This document shows positions 42,915 through 55,206 of a stretch of 64,000 nucleotides of DNA, piece after piece. Position 1 is the stretch's first letter, and each line of letters begins with the position of its first letter. Below the pieces are notes generated by a model. It was not told the DNA's origin, made no database searches, and was given only the letters and a program-made list of their open reading frames with translations. The DNA comes from Paramyrothecium sp. XJ0827 (taxonomy: Eukaryota > Ascomycota > Sordariomycetes > Hypocreales > Stachybotryaceae). The position numbers and the translations under genes were made by a program. The stretch lies in contig JAJFPB010000006.1 of the NCBI GenBank assembly GCA_020881915.1, positions 4,216,001 through 4,280,000 of the forward strand, written 5' to 3'.

Positions 42915-44183
42915 TTGCTGAGAAAACTCCATCGGTTGTTGACAGTACTCGCATCAGACGGACTTCTCGTTCTGGCCATAGGCCACCAGATAGCATCAGA
43001 GACGCATCCGAGCCACACGGGCAAGTTCGGAGATGCAGAAACTTGCCTCTCCCAACGGTCTAGCAGCCATTACAGCATTGCCTTGCGAGAACTCGCTGAC
43101 TTCACATTGCAGCAAGGCTCTAGCTTCGAGTTGGATGTTTTTTTATCAGCGCGGTGGGTGATGGCCGTTTACGAGCAAAGGTTTGCAGAACGACCCTTGC
43201 AGTCCATCATGCCACAGCTCCGGAGCGTCGCCTCCCATGTCAGCGAAATCAACATCCGTTTTCTGGTGGCTACAGATCAAGATGATGATTTGCTTACTCC
43301 ACAAGAAAAGCCGAATGTCAGTGGCCTACAGCCGTCCCACCTATCAGCTCGCCTCCTCGTCTGTCTCATTGGATTCGATGCACGAGCCGCCACATACGGT
43401 TTGGGGGGGATGCTCAACACTGCCATTGCACAATACTTTGACATCTGGCAGAACTATAACACCGGGCAAGTCTGGTCTCGGATCCTTTCTGCCTTACATG
43501 AAAGTTCGGCCCCTTTGTACCAAGCTACTTGGGGCAAAAAGTACCCAGATGATGAAATCTTGTATGACATTGAGCATAAAGGCATATTCGGGCTTTTCCG
43601 AGACTGTGCTCAGCTTCGACTCATGGTTGCGGAAATGAAGCAGACTGATCCAAATGCAGGCGTCAGGCAAACTCGGGCTGCAAGCATTGCAAGGAAAATG
43701 AGAACACTAAAACGTCAACATATGGATCTTTTTACCATTTCCTCCAAGATTCCCGAGTCAGTGAGACAGCTAAGTCCGGGTCTTGCAACAACTCTATGCT
43801 GGGTCATGCCACATTATTACGCTAGTGTGCTAGAATATCTGCTGGCTCTCATCCCATGCGACGCAAAGTTGAAGCACCGAGCAGAAGTAACGCAGAGTAT
43901 ATTGAAGTTATCTCTTTACGGATATAGGAAAGATGGCCATACTTCCATAGTGCGTGTTGCGTGGCCGTTGTTCATAGGTGGATTTGAGACCCCTGATGAG
44001 TTCCAACAACAGTGGATTGTGGATCGTTTGGAAGGAATCGGGTCATTTGGGAAGAGCCACAGGACTGCTGTAGGGCTCTTACGATGCTACTACGAGCGGA
44101 AGTACATGGGCTCAGTGGGGAATATGGGGCTTGTTGACCAAGAGTTGATGAGAATTATCTCATTGGGCAACTTTATCATTTAA
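42915..44183 (+). pseudogene. Fungal_trans_2-type regulator fragment lacking a DNA-binding domain
   Basis: About 422 open codons resembling the C-terminal homology region of Zn2Cys6 regulators (for example YSIALRELADFTL, LLVCLIGFDARAATYG and VRVAWPLFIGGFET). The frame opens at a TTG, with no in-frame ATG until about 43160, and the 277 bp upstream contain no zinc-cluster exon. I therefore read it as a truncated gene. A real but DNA-binding-free protein starting at an internal Met, or an unseen upstream exon inside the preceding gene, are alternatives. Confidence 0.6.
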
Positions 44184-45524
44184 ACGCACAATCAACTTCG
44201 TTGCCTGAACGTAGATGATTAAAAAGCCAGTCTCTTACGATAAACTCGTACTCAGAATTACGTTGTACTTGGGTTTGCTCTCCGCTCAAAGTCAAATCGG
44301 TCACCTATATCCTCTCGTGCCACTAGTGTTCCTGAGTGACCTTACTGAGCACCCCAGCAGGCATGTCCCAGATGGAGTCAAAGAGTTTTCTCACTCGTAA
44401 TGCCCGCATTAAGCTACTGAATTACTTGATCATCATCCTCTGGCTTCCGACTGACGTACAGCCACCCTCTTAATGAGATCAAATTCCGAGCTCCTTAGTC
44501 TAGGTACTACAAGCTCCCCACCCCGCCCATCGTAACGGTTCGCTGGATTCTGTTTTCGACTACATTTCGTGCTTAGGCTGTGGAGTGTACGAGATACTGC
44601 TCTTCTCAACCAACAATTTCAGCATGATTAGTTATTAAGTAATTATTTTGGGTCATGCCGGCCAACACTGCCCGTTCATATCATATTCAGGCAAAAAACA
44701 AAATCAGCCGCAGCTGAAAATCGAGGTATGTAAATGGTCTTGAGACCATGATGCCATCACGGGAGCAACTTCGATATCTGATTACGGCCCTCATACTAGT
44801 CAGCAGGTCCCCAGAAGGAGTGAGTAAATGGTGAGTGTCCGCAATGAGGAGATTCGGCGAGTCGGATTAGCACGACAAGGAGGGCGCAGGGTTTCCAGGT
44901 CATCATCTTACTGAGGTGATAACGATGACGCCGACGCTTATGCCAATGGTGGGCATATCGTTGGTGAGCAAAATGGCAATTACTACATGAAAGTGTCTGA
45001 GCGAGATGAGAGACAATTTAACTATTTACTTCAAGAGGTGGGGGCCAGGATGCGTTCCGAAAGCTACACTCAGTCCTTGGGGTGCTGGCCGTTGGTCCAT
45101 TGGGAAAACCACCCTGGGACTAGATGCGTGCTGTGCAAGGGTAGCAGGACATGGTACCACACAGCACAGCCCCTTGTGTGGGCCCAAATACATACAGTGA
45201 ACTGCGAGTGTGGTGCATGATGCATATGGGGGGGTTGGATTTCCAGGCCCAGGCCGCACATGCTTCTCTGGCTATTGGATGCGAGGTATGACACGACAAG
45301 GGACAGCAGACCCCTGCACCAACAGAAGGCTTCAAATGTCACCCACTCTCGGCCCCAATCAGCACTTTGGGAACAGCTTGGAGTTGTGGGGCAACATTCT
45401 TGGTCGCTCAGTTAGCCACCGCACACAGCCATTTCCCTTCCCATATTTCCAGAACATTGACCCAACACAAATCACCACCCGCCCTCACATTGGTAGTTCC
45501 CCAGACACAAGAAGATTGATCACG
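44184..45524. other. Intergenic, 1.3 kb
   Basis: Many short overlapping frames on both strands around 44987-45340 but none with a domain or with joinable neighbours. I see no repeat or RNA gene. Confidence 0.45.
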
Positions 45525-46727
45525 ATGGATAATACCGACGCTAAACAATCCACTGCCGGGATCCTTCATGGACTTCATCTAGAACTGCTAGAGCGCGCAG
45601 TCACCCGTGTTTTAAGTACCGAAATCGCTGAGGTTACCTACGCACAGATTGTTGACGGACTTCCACTGTTTGAGGTGGCACGGGATACCCGAAGCCGACT
45701 TCCTGCTACGCATCCTAGCTTTGACGCTCACAAGGAATTGTGTCCCGGCATGAGGGAGAAAACACGAGAACTGCGGGATGGCTTTTCTCTGGAGGACTTC
45801 AAGTTTGATTCCAGGGTGGGTACCGCAACCCATGTCATTCGTCGGTGACGTAGATCAGCATGTGTTGACAGGCAAAGGCTTTATACACGTATTTAGCCGC
45901 TCCACCAGGGTCGCGAGTTTTCAATACCAGACTGATCGAACTGCTTGCGAGTACAATCCATCAGATTGCTGTGAAACTCTTTCAGCTCGACACTAGCATA
46001 CACAAGAGCGACGGGATTGTTCAATGGGCTCCGCCGAAATCAGATGATTTCTATTGGCAATGGCATCCAGATGGTCCTCTACCTACCCTATTTGTGCATC
46101 CATGGTACATGGACCATGAACAGTATCCTAATGGCGTTGCTGATATGGTTGGATATTGGGCAGAAGCTCGTATTCTTGGCGGCGTTGTTCTCTTCGATCG
46201 CCACAATCTCAATGGCGATTCAGATGCAGTCTATCTACACCCAAACCGTAGGGGATTAACATATAGGATCTGCCGACTTTTACCAGAACAGAAACAAGCC
46301 TTGGTCGAGTTCATCACTGGTTCTCGACCATGCTCTCCTCTTCCAGTCTTACCTGGTAAGGATAACAAAGAGAGAGTGGATCCAGAAGAGCCTATTGAAG
46401 AAACAAGAATCTTCCGGGACATATGGGAAAGAAAACACTACCCCGTAACTCATTCGGACCAAAGGTTAAGAACAGTATGCGATTTGGTGGATTACCCAAC
46501 AGTGAGAGATAAGAGTGAATCGCAACGCCGAGCGAAAGACTGGATATTGGCGGCTCAGCTGGCTGAAGATGAGCGTAACCCAATTCCTCTTACGTGAGTC
46601 CAGATAGAACTGATAAGCCATGCCTAGCTAATTCAATTTCCACAGTCCCGAGCAAGAGGAAGAGTTAAGACATATACTGACGTACAAGAAACCAACAAAG
46701 CCAAGGTCTCCTCGAGAAGGATATTAG
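45525..46727 (+). CDS. Conserved fungal protein of unknown function
   Basis: About 364 residues from exons 45525-45815, 45872-46593 and 46646-46727, all GT..AG and in frame. I recognise no catalytic family. Visible features are an acidic N-terminus, a Trp/His/Pro-rich central block (WAPPKSDDFYWQWHPDGPLP, then FVHPWYMDHEQYPNGVADMVGYWAEARILGG and VLFDR), and a charged Pro-rich C-terminus (EEELRHIL...KPTKPRSP). No signal peptide or membrane span. The general pattern recalls uncharacterised proteins seen in many Pezizomycotina genomes; that is memory, not a search result. It is not obviously part of a pathway. Confidence 0.72.
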
Positions 46728-47462
46728 TTCCTTGAAGGCAGTCATGTGTTGCTGTGGAAAGAAAGGTGGATTGTATCGATTGGATTTCTTAGCTAAACAT
46801 CCAAATCCAGAACTTTGTTACATTTTTTTATGTGGTATATCAATAGTCATTCGTACCGACCGGCTTGTATTTCGATATTCTTCGACGCACTTTCAGTGGT
46901 ACTTCCTCTTCTACTTATACTCCAAGACTTGATCAGCTCAGCTCACTTCTGTACCAGCACCACTCATGGCACAACTGACCGGTTTATTCCATAGAAGGAA
47001 GCCGGGTTCTAATAGTCGTCCTCCAGTTTACGTCAGCAAGCTGTACAGACATACTCGAATCCACTTAAAGTCATTCTTAGACGGATTCGCAGAAACTGTA
47101 ATAGAATAAAGCTAGACAGTTCAAGGGCCTATTCTGCCAATACTCACATGTTTGGACATGCGTTAAAGGCAAAGGCCACTGTGTCCGCCACTGCAATGAA
47201 AGTGCACAGGACCTGAAGCTGTAGCTGCAAACCTCGTTGGTCCAGTGTCATGTAGAGGCCCAACACACCCATAATGAAGATGACAAGTGGGTTGGAAGAC
47301 GCGAACCAATATGGGTGCATCCGCGTCTTCAAAGTGGTCACCGTGCTGTGCATGAAGGTTTTCTTCGGGTCGCAATAGTCAAACTAGAACCAAAATGTTA
47401 CCGCTGACCTCTAGAAACAATGGGAGCGATAGCACGTGAAAGGAATAGCTGTTTGCGTTATC
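46728..47462. other. Intergenic with a possible small membrane-protein remnant
   Basis: The minus strand at 47144-47353 encodes FIMGVLGLYMTLDQRGLQLQ followed by a second hydrophobic stretch, which could be part of a small membrane protein (DUF4267-like pattern). A GTGAGT near 47155 and CTATTACAG near 47097 could be splice sites. Too short and isolated to call. Confidence 0.25.
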
Positions 47463-48977
47463 AAGTGATCTGTTCTACTGACCCAGAGCGATAATGTTGA
47501 CACAAAGTATTGCAACAGAACCATGCTCCAGCCACCGGAACACCTTCATTTTTGCCAAAACGACCATCGCTTTCGCCACCAGGCTGAGCCCAAACGAAGC
47601 TGTCCATATAGGGGTTGTTGACAGTATTACTAGTTTCGTTCTCATTGTGAAGTGACCAGCGCCGCAGACTACACGATCCATAATAGTGTGTCTGTATTGG
47701 CGTTTCTAACAACGCGAACGGTTGGAGGCTTCCAATGACGTGGCCAAAGAATCGCTCCTGGGCGCACTTTCTCCGTGATCATGTGAGACTTCGACAATCC
47801 AATCATCTGCGGGACATGGATTTGATTGGCTGTTTGCTTGACGCCCCAGGCCTAGCGAATTATTGAAGAGGGTATGCAAACCGAATCTTGGTGGACGACG
47901 ATGGCCACGCGACGGCCACAACCGAGGTGTAGGTGTTGATACGTTACCATGGTTAGATTCACTGTCGACATCCCTCTCAGGTGGGCCGAATCCAGCAGAT
48001 GACACATTGCACCAGTCGCTCCATTGTTGTCGTGTATTAGGAACGGCGATGCGGCCCTGGTCGATGATGAAGCGAGTAGGAAGCCCCTCAGCAGCCATGT
48101 AAGGAGCAATATTATTAACAAAATGATTCTCATCCCAGGATGGTTTGTTGCCCATGAAGGCCTCCGGGCCTGCGGCGACAAAGTGATTGAAGCTGGAGAC
48201 ATTCATGGAGAAGCCGCGGAGTTTCTTCCCATTGCCTACAGACTTGAGAATTCTGGACACTGTTTGAGCGGCTATAATGTGAGTTAGTACATTGAATAGG
48301 TATACGAGGGATTGCTTATGCCAACTCACTCTTCGGCAAGTCATCTGGCCAGCCGAGCCAGCCCCCATGAGCAATATCGAGATACACGTGAACATGCGGG
48401 AACTGCAGAACAGAAATTGCATGAGCAATACCCTCTTCGTATACTGGGGCCGCTCGGGCGCAAAAGGGAATGGCCTGGTAATTCGTCACCACATTGCCAT
48501 TCGCATCAGGCTCAAGCACGATGGCGAATTCGAGGTCGGTGACCGCTGCAAGCTTTTGGACGAACGGGCGAGCGAACTCGTCTCTTATCTCTGCATGCCA
48601 CCCTTTTTGCTATCAAACTCCCCAAGCGCCTCACCACCACTACAGTTACGGTCGGGTAGATTGTACCAGACAAGGCCGACAATTTGCTTCACGCCCGTTT
48701 TCCTCTGCTTCGCTCTGGCCTCGGCAATTGCCAAGTCAATGTTGACCAAATTGGCAAGGTTGGCAATCTACACAAACGATCCAACATTGAGTTGAATGGC
48801 CTTGATGGCGTCGGCGCGCTTCTGATCCCCGTTGTATCCGAGGTAATTGAATGCCGCTTGTAGCTTCTCGGTGTAAAGAGGATTGACAAAGAGTTCTCCC
48901 GACGCGAAGAGGTTGGCTGAGCCAGACGAGACAAGGCTCATCAGGGGAATCAGGACGGTGATTAAAGAGGTGCGCAT
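47463..48977 (-). pseudogene. GH6 cellobiohydrolase/endoglucanase, decayed
   Basis: Secreted family 6 glycoside hydrolase, no CBM1. A signal peptide (MRTSLITVLIPLMSLVSSGSA) is followed by NLFASGELFVNPLY, later VLEPDANGNVVTNY with the catalytic acid Asp, HVYLDIAHGGWLGWPDDLPK, FIIDQGR..QQWSDWCNV and FVWAQPGGESDG. Breaks: a TAG at 48768-48770 where homologues have Trp; a one-base loss in the A-run at 48604-48608 (minus strand); the conserved DRDC motif reads DRNC at 48645-48647; a stretch of about 330 bp separates WCNV..AGFG (near 48000) from NPYMDSFVW (near 47640); and the last strand changes frame again near 47520. A normal intron lies at about 48272-48330. Not functional as it stands. Confidence 0.8.
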
Positions 48978-51123
48978 TGTGGATGCAAAGCTATGACAAA
49001 AGTCTCAAGCAAAAAAAATTTTGTCCAGTCTGCTTTCCATGAGACACAAAGTTGTTATCTGTCTATGTATATGTACGCGAAGCTGTTCATAACGGCAAGT
49101 GGGCTCCGTGCTACGTCGAGCCACTTGAAGCCTTTCGCCCACGCCGGATCCGAGACTCTGAAGATTTAGATAGATTCTTCCATCAATGACAGATCTTCTA
49201 CTTTGAAGAAGACTCCGAGGCCCCGTGGATCTACGGCAGACACTAGTCGTCATTTTTTCCATGGCCCGTGTCTACCGGGACAGTGTAGCAGACAAGAGTA
49301 ATGGGCTGAGGTTCAATACCGCCTCGTGTTTCTGGGACGGGGTGAAGCGCTCCGGGAAATTGAAAAGCCTTCAGCAGTAAACCGTGATCATACCCAAGCC
49401 TTCAATAGAACCTGCGGGTTATATTGCTTTGTTTGGTGACATGGATTGTGTGACTGTGTGAGGCCTGTGAGATTACTGGTCCAAAGGTATGGGGTTATTA
49501 TGGGTCGTGAAACAGAATTGGGGTTAACTCCAGAAACGGCAATTTTGCGAGAAATTCCTGATTCTAAGACGGGGGTTATTTTAGTCCCGCTATCACTCCC
49601 TACCCTACAGCCTCGCAGACAATTTCCCCACAAGAACCAGAGCCTAGCAAAAACAGCGTTGTGTCTCCTCAAGTCCTTGAGACCCTGGTGCTTAATTTTG
49701 CAGTCCCGGAATCTTCAAAGACTTTATGGCCTTGAGTAACTGGCAGATGCTAGTGACTGGCAGAAATGGGTAAAGATGGACAAAACATAATCAATTTTTT
49801 TATACTACTGAGGCCTGGCATGTTCCCTTGCCACACTGCCGCGAATGCCCAAAAAATACTTTCTTAATTATCCTCTAGCAGGACATCAGTCTTCTAAAAG
49901 TGACGAATAAAGCCAATCGAATGCTTTGCCCCCTTTCCATTGCTAAATGCCCTGCGATATTTGATGGCGACTTGACATCCTCGTCATGTTGGAATATCAG
50001 GTCATATTTGCCGGTCTTTTTAGCCGCAGCCATACCTTAAGCAATGCGTACTGTGTAGCAGACCTGTGTCAGAGCAGGTCTCGCCAGCCTCTTCCAATAT
50101 AAGGCGAACGTGTTCGTCTCTGCCGGAGGCCCCAGGCCATTAGATGAGTTTGTAGGAATATTTGTAGTTGCACTGAGCAGACCATCGATATTTCGAGCTC
50201 GTATTGTGCAGATGTTTTTCTCAGAACAGCTTGTTCCGGTCGCCCACAAAACGATGGAGGGGCAGGCGAGACCAGCCCTTTTTACTCGAGAAGACTTTAC
50301 GCAACCCAGTTCCCATCAAAGCTCCAAGCAGCCAACCGCCGATAATGTATGGTATCTTGATCGCGAATTGATTTCCGCGCTACCTTTCCGGCTGTCACTT
50401 CTTTCTCTACCTCTCCCGCGCTGCCTCCCCTGATCTGGGTCCTGACTTGGCTTGATCTAAGACTCTAATCTTGTGCACTAAGCTCATCTCACCCTCCCGT
50501 GTATCAATGTCATCGTTCGATGCCACAGAATTAGCCTCGAACCCCTTTGAATCATGTACGGGCTCGGCAGCAGGTTGTTGCACGATCGGCTTTTTCTCAA
50601 CACTCTTCCAGTGTGGCAGATCTGAGTGATGGGTCGTTGGTTCAAGGAGAAACCTAAGCTGTAAGTCAGCTCTTGCATGAGTGATGTGGAGCGTTGGTTC
50701 GAGTGTGTCTGGCTACTTAGCATGGAAGCCACGCCTCAAAGTTATAGGTGGTCAGAGCCGACCTGCAATTTCTCCCCAATCCATGTCTAGCTTCATTACG
50801 AGGCGTGGTTTGGCTCACAGAATTGCACTAGAGAGTATAAGGAGCCGCTACGTTGCTAGATTCCTATACAAGTTAGGTCGCTATTGAGAGCCATATTAAT
50901 GCCAAGAAAATTAGGCAACCATTTTTAGACACCTATTACGCGCATGTTCGAGGCTTTTCATACCGCCATCCTATGCATCTTCAGCCAAAACATGTATAAA
51001 GTCAAAAATCATTACGTAAATATATTATTAAGAACTCACTTCAAAAGATAAAGTCTTTCCGCTTTATTTTTGATTTGAACGAGAGCGCCAAGCAGTAACT
51101 ACGGCTGCGATCAAATCGTCAAA
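48978..51123. other. 2.1-kb stretch with no intact gene
   Basis: Short open frames only. A GST-like fragment is noted at 50020-50118. A minus-strand reading from about 50660 to 50420 stays open and is charged (ends in SLVHKIRVLDQAKSG), but belongs to no family I know. This looks like a graveyard of gene pieces between the GH6 pseudogene and the NRPS-like gene. Confidence 0.45.
50020..50118 (-). pseudogene. Possible glutathione S-transferase N-terminal fragment
   Basis: The minus strand reads DEHVRLILEEAGETCSDTGL, which matches the start of the thioredoxin-like fold of GSTs (VRLxLEEAG). A stop follows within 12 codons, and no second domain is found downstream, though GKYDLIFQHDE in another frame could be a further piece. 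Very short, so this is tentative. Confidence 0.25.
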
Positions 51124-54117
51124 ATGAAAGATCAGCCAGCCATTACTGTTGCTCTCCGAGCTACGAATTCTCTGGATCCGCCGCGGCCGCAGGAACAATC
51201 AGTACAAAACCTAACCCAGCTCTTAGCCAGCGCGTCTACCACAAACAAAAGGCTCATATTTTATGAGCCAAACGAGAATGGCGATCTTGAACCCTTCTAC
51301 GTCACTTATTCTGAGCTCATGGCCGATGCCGAACACAAATCCCGGCTCCTACGTGGGATTGAATGGGCTGACCCGTCGTCTATCCTCCTGTTGCACTTCT
51401 CCAGCCAACGCGAGACGATTGAGTGGTTCTGGGCGGCGACACTCGCAGGTTTCTTGCCAGCTATCTCGACACCGCTCGCACATGATGCCACGCGGCGCAA
51501 CAAGCATTTACAGCATTTGAAGACACTGCTAAAGGAACCAATTGTTGTCACGACGTCCCAGCTCATACCGGAATTTGATGGTGTTAGTGAGCTTCGTCTT
51601 TGCGATATCGAATCTCTAGAGCCAACATCAGGGGATTCCTGCATCAATGCAGAGAAGAAGCAAAATGATGATATTGCCGTTTTAATGCTTACTTCAGGCA
51701 GCACAGGAATGGCTAAAGCAGTTGCTCTCCGACACGGACAGATTCTTGCCGCAGTGTCGGGTAAATCTGCTGTGCATGAAACCAAGTTTGGAGACGTCTT
51801 CCTCAACTGGGTTGGCCTGGATCATGTCGCTGGCTTCATTGAGATCCATTTACACGCCCGTAAGTAGAAGCTCCCCTTCCCGATCCTCGTACTAACCCGG
51901 TGGCCTTGTGTGATAGTAAGCCTATGCAGCGAGCAGATCCATGCGCCCGCTTCTGAGTTCCTCCGTGATCCGCTGCAGTTTATTCGCCTGCTTGATAAGC
52001 ATTGTGTTGCCTACACGTTCGCGCCAAACTTTTTCTTGGCCAAGCTCTATGATACTCTGGCCATTAACCCCGATTTTGCGGCACATCTCCCGTATCTCAA
52101 CGCGCTTATATCGGGTGGTGAATCCAACACTGTGGCTACTTGCGACTTAATTACACGTGAGCTGTGCCGCTTTGGTGTCGAGAGAGAGAAAAACGTCATC
52201 CGACCTGGATTTGGCATGACTGAGACGTGCGCTGGGTCAATCTACTCGCGCAACTGCCCGTCCTATGATCTCGCGGAAGGACTGGAGTTTGCTACAGTAG
52301 GCTCGTGCATCCCAGGTATCCAAATGAGGGTGAAATGTTTGCCAGGACAGGATATCGGAGAACGGCAGGAAGAGGAGGCTTCATCTGGGGAAACCGGAGA
52401 GCTCCAGGTTACCGGAACCATCGTTTTCAGTCGGTACTTTAACGACCCCGACGCAACAGCCGAAGCCTTTACGCATGATGGATGGTTCCGCACGGGCGAC
52501 CTAGCCAGGATTGATCCTTCTGGCAACCTAATTCTTCTTGGGCGCATTAAAGATACCATTATCATCAACGGCATTAGTTGGAGCTCCACGGAGATTGAGA
52601 GAGAAATTGAAGAGGAGGCTATTACCGGAGTCGCTCCTTCGTTCACCGTGGCTATTCCGCACAGGCCTTCCGGCTCGCCTACAGAGGAGATTGCTATCAT
52701 ATACTCACTCGATGACGATTTGGATGAGGATCTAGATGACGATGGAAGGCGCTTTGATATAGCAAGGGCTATCACTGGGGTCGTTGCTCGAGTAACAGGT
52801 CGCAAACCTGTCTGTGTAATCCCACTGCCAAAAGCTATGTTGGAAAAGTCGTCCCTAGGGAAGATCTCACGGGCTAGAGTTCGAGCTGCGTTCGACAAGG
52901 GCGCATATGCTGGCATAGAGCAGAAGAATAATGCTAGGCTTGCGCGTTACCAGGAGATGAACTTCTGCCGAGCCCAGACAAAGACGGAGAAAATTGTTCA
53001 GAGAACGCTGGGTGAAATTCTCGGCACATCAAACAGTTTCGAAGAGATAAGCTTGAACTCGTCGATCTTTGAGCTAGGTATCGACTCATTCAGCCTTGTT
53101 GCCTTCAAATCCAAGCTTCAGATTGCTCTGAATGTTAAGGAAATCCCTGTTTCGGCACTGCTGGTAAAGTAAGTACACGATAATGCATGCTCTAGATCAA
53201 GAAGACTAACCATTACGAATAGCCCAACTGTAGGCGCCATTGCCTTATCAATCAATGAATTCTTAGCACAACCGCCTGTGTACAGCCCTATTGTGCCATT
53301 GCAGCTGCACGGCAATAAGACACCTTTATTTTGCCTCCATCCTGGCTGCGGCGAGATTCTAGTATATATCGCCTTGGCCACGTACTTTCCAACCCGCCCC
53401 ATCTACGCTGTCCGCGCTCGCGGCTACAACCCGGGTGAGCCTCCCTTCACCTCTATTGCCGAGGCGGCAGACACCTACGCTCGACACATTCGTAAAACAC
53501 AGCCTATGGGGCCATATGCCCTCGCGGGATACTCACTTGGCTCAACAATTGCCTACGAGGTTTGCAAGCGACTTGAGGCACAAGGCCAAGAGGTTCGCTT
53601 TCTGGCCAGTATCGATTATCCGCCACATGTTGCGCAATACATCCAACCTCTTGAATGGCCTGATGTTCTACTGCATTCCGCTTTTTTCCTCGAGCTTATA
53701 GACGAAGCGATCATGGCTCAAATCACACCACATATGCATACGCTGCAGCGTGATGCAGCGCTTGACTATATCTTGACCTTCATTGATAAAGATCGCGCTG
53801 AAGCCTTAGCTGTTGATAAGGACAGGATTGCGTTGATAAGCGATATGGCCGACAACTTCCGCATCAACGCAGAGAGTTATGAGCCTGTAGGCAAGGTCAC
53901 GCGAGTTGACATCTTCGTTGCCGATGACCCACCACACTATACGAAGCTTGACCGAGAGGACTGGCGCGATAACAAGCTGGGCCGCTGGGCAGATTTCTCC
54001 CGCCAGGAGGTTGAGTTTCATGACTGCCCTGGCATCCACGCTACGATGTTGAATCGAGAGAATGTAGCTGTTTTTGCTCGAATTCTCAAGGCCGTTATGA
54101 AAAGGAGGGGGGTGTAA
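51124..54117 (+). CDS. NRPS-like A-T-TE synthetase (atromentin/aspulvinone-type)
   Basis: About 960 residues from exons 51124-51859, 51917-53168 and 53223-54117. Adenylation domain: A3 LMLTSGSTGMAKA, A5 PGFGMTETCAG, A7 DGWFRTGDLARID, A8 GRIKDTIIINGISWSSTEIE, A10 SSLGKISRARV with its Lys. Thiolation domain: FELGIDSFSLV, with the phosphopantetheine Ser. Thioesterase: AGYSLGSTIAYEV (GxSxG) and a late GIHATM His. There is no condensation domain. Enzymes with this A-T-TE order dimerise aryl pyruvates (phenylpyruvate, 4-hydroxyphenylpyruvate, indolepyruvate) to terphenylquinones, furanones or dioxolanones. All domain motifs are intact. No aminotransferase, which often accompanies such genes, is seen in the window. 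Tyrosinase and a Zn2Cys6 gene follow. Confidence 0.9.
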
Positions 54118-55206
54118 AATGACAGCCCAATAATTATCACATCCTGAGCAAAATCCATGGCCAGCCACCAAACCCCCCTGCGACGCTTTTTCTTGGCCCA
54201 ATACAAGATGGAAAACAATTCCTTTTTTCGCTCGCAAGAAGTAAAACTCTTGAAATAATCAGTCAGATCAGTGGCAGGCATCCTGCGTTCTGGATTCTTT
54301 TTTCGTATCGGAACAGAAACCGCCAAGCATGGCTGACCTTTAGCTCTTCGTTTTCACTTTTCGCGCCGCGTTAATGGCCTGGACCGGAATTTCAACTGGA
54401 CTTGGCTCCGTTATCTTGCTCTCATCCTATAGAAGAAGTAAGCCTGATGAACTATTTCGACTGCTTCATTGCCAGCTTAGCTTAAGAATTGCCCATCATG
54501 CGCCATGAAGTTGGGCACCACTGGGTAGTCCCGAAGCTTGAGCGCAAGAGGCGCCAAGACTTGGTTTAGATAACTGCGCAAAAGGGGGTCAAATGGCGTT
54601 GCTGCATCTCAAGAATGTATTCAGCACAATGCAGATGAGGAGCAAGCGACATACCGTCATGCTAACCCCCAGCAGAGGGCATGATGGAGCCTTCCTGGCG
54701 ACAGTATCTCTGAGGTCATGCGATTCCAAGAATCGAGCTTCGTAACGGAATACCGATGACCACCAGCAGTTCCTCATCGTCTAGTTCCACTTTTCAACCC
54801 TTCGCAACTTGTTGAGTGTTCTTGGCTAGAAAAGGCTTACAAGAGTCTGTCGCGTGAAGGCAGACGCGCTCCAAGCTAACGTGCCGAGCCATATGAGCAG
54901 GTTGGTCTCGAAGCGATCTGAGAGACTAGGACAGACCTGGGCTTTTGAAAATAATTCTCATCATTTCGAGAACCACAGGCACAATACACGCACGGACTTT
55001 CACAGATTCGCATTTCATACTACAATGTGCAGTCACCGGATTGGAGAAAGCGACATTGAGAATGCGGACTTTGCTTATAATATCTAAACAGCATTGCGTA
55101 GTGTTCAATATTGACGTGGCCCAAGGAGCCTGGTCGGATCTATAACCCAAAGCTCACATTCCGGGGAAGAAATAAAACTACCATACAAGTAGCTAACATG
55201 AGTAGC
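54118..55206. other. Intergenic with a possible small minus-strand gene
   Basis: The minus strand at about 54480-54600 reads FDPLLRSYLNQVLAPLALKL then a short C-terminal end, and another open piece lies at 54650-54777; a GTATGTCGC...GATGCAG intron could separate them, but the phases do not join. It may be a fragment of a short protein. Nothing else seen. Confidence 0.3.

Noticed and set aside
41231..44183. The Zn2Cys6 gene and the following regulator fragment as one split gene
   Set aside because: The first has its own complete length and stop, 277 bp separate the two, and no splice pair joins them in frame.
44987..45342. Cluster of overlapping frames on both strands
   Set aside because: All are short, in conflicting frames, and none shows a domain or splice continuity.
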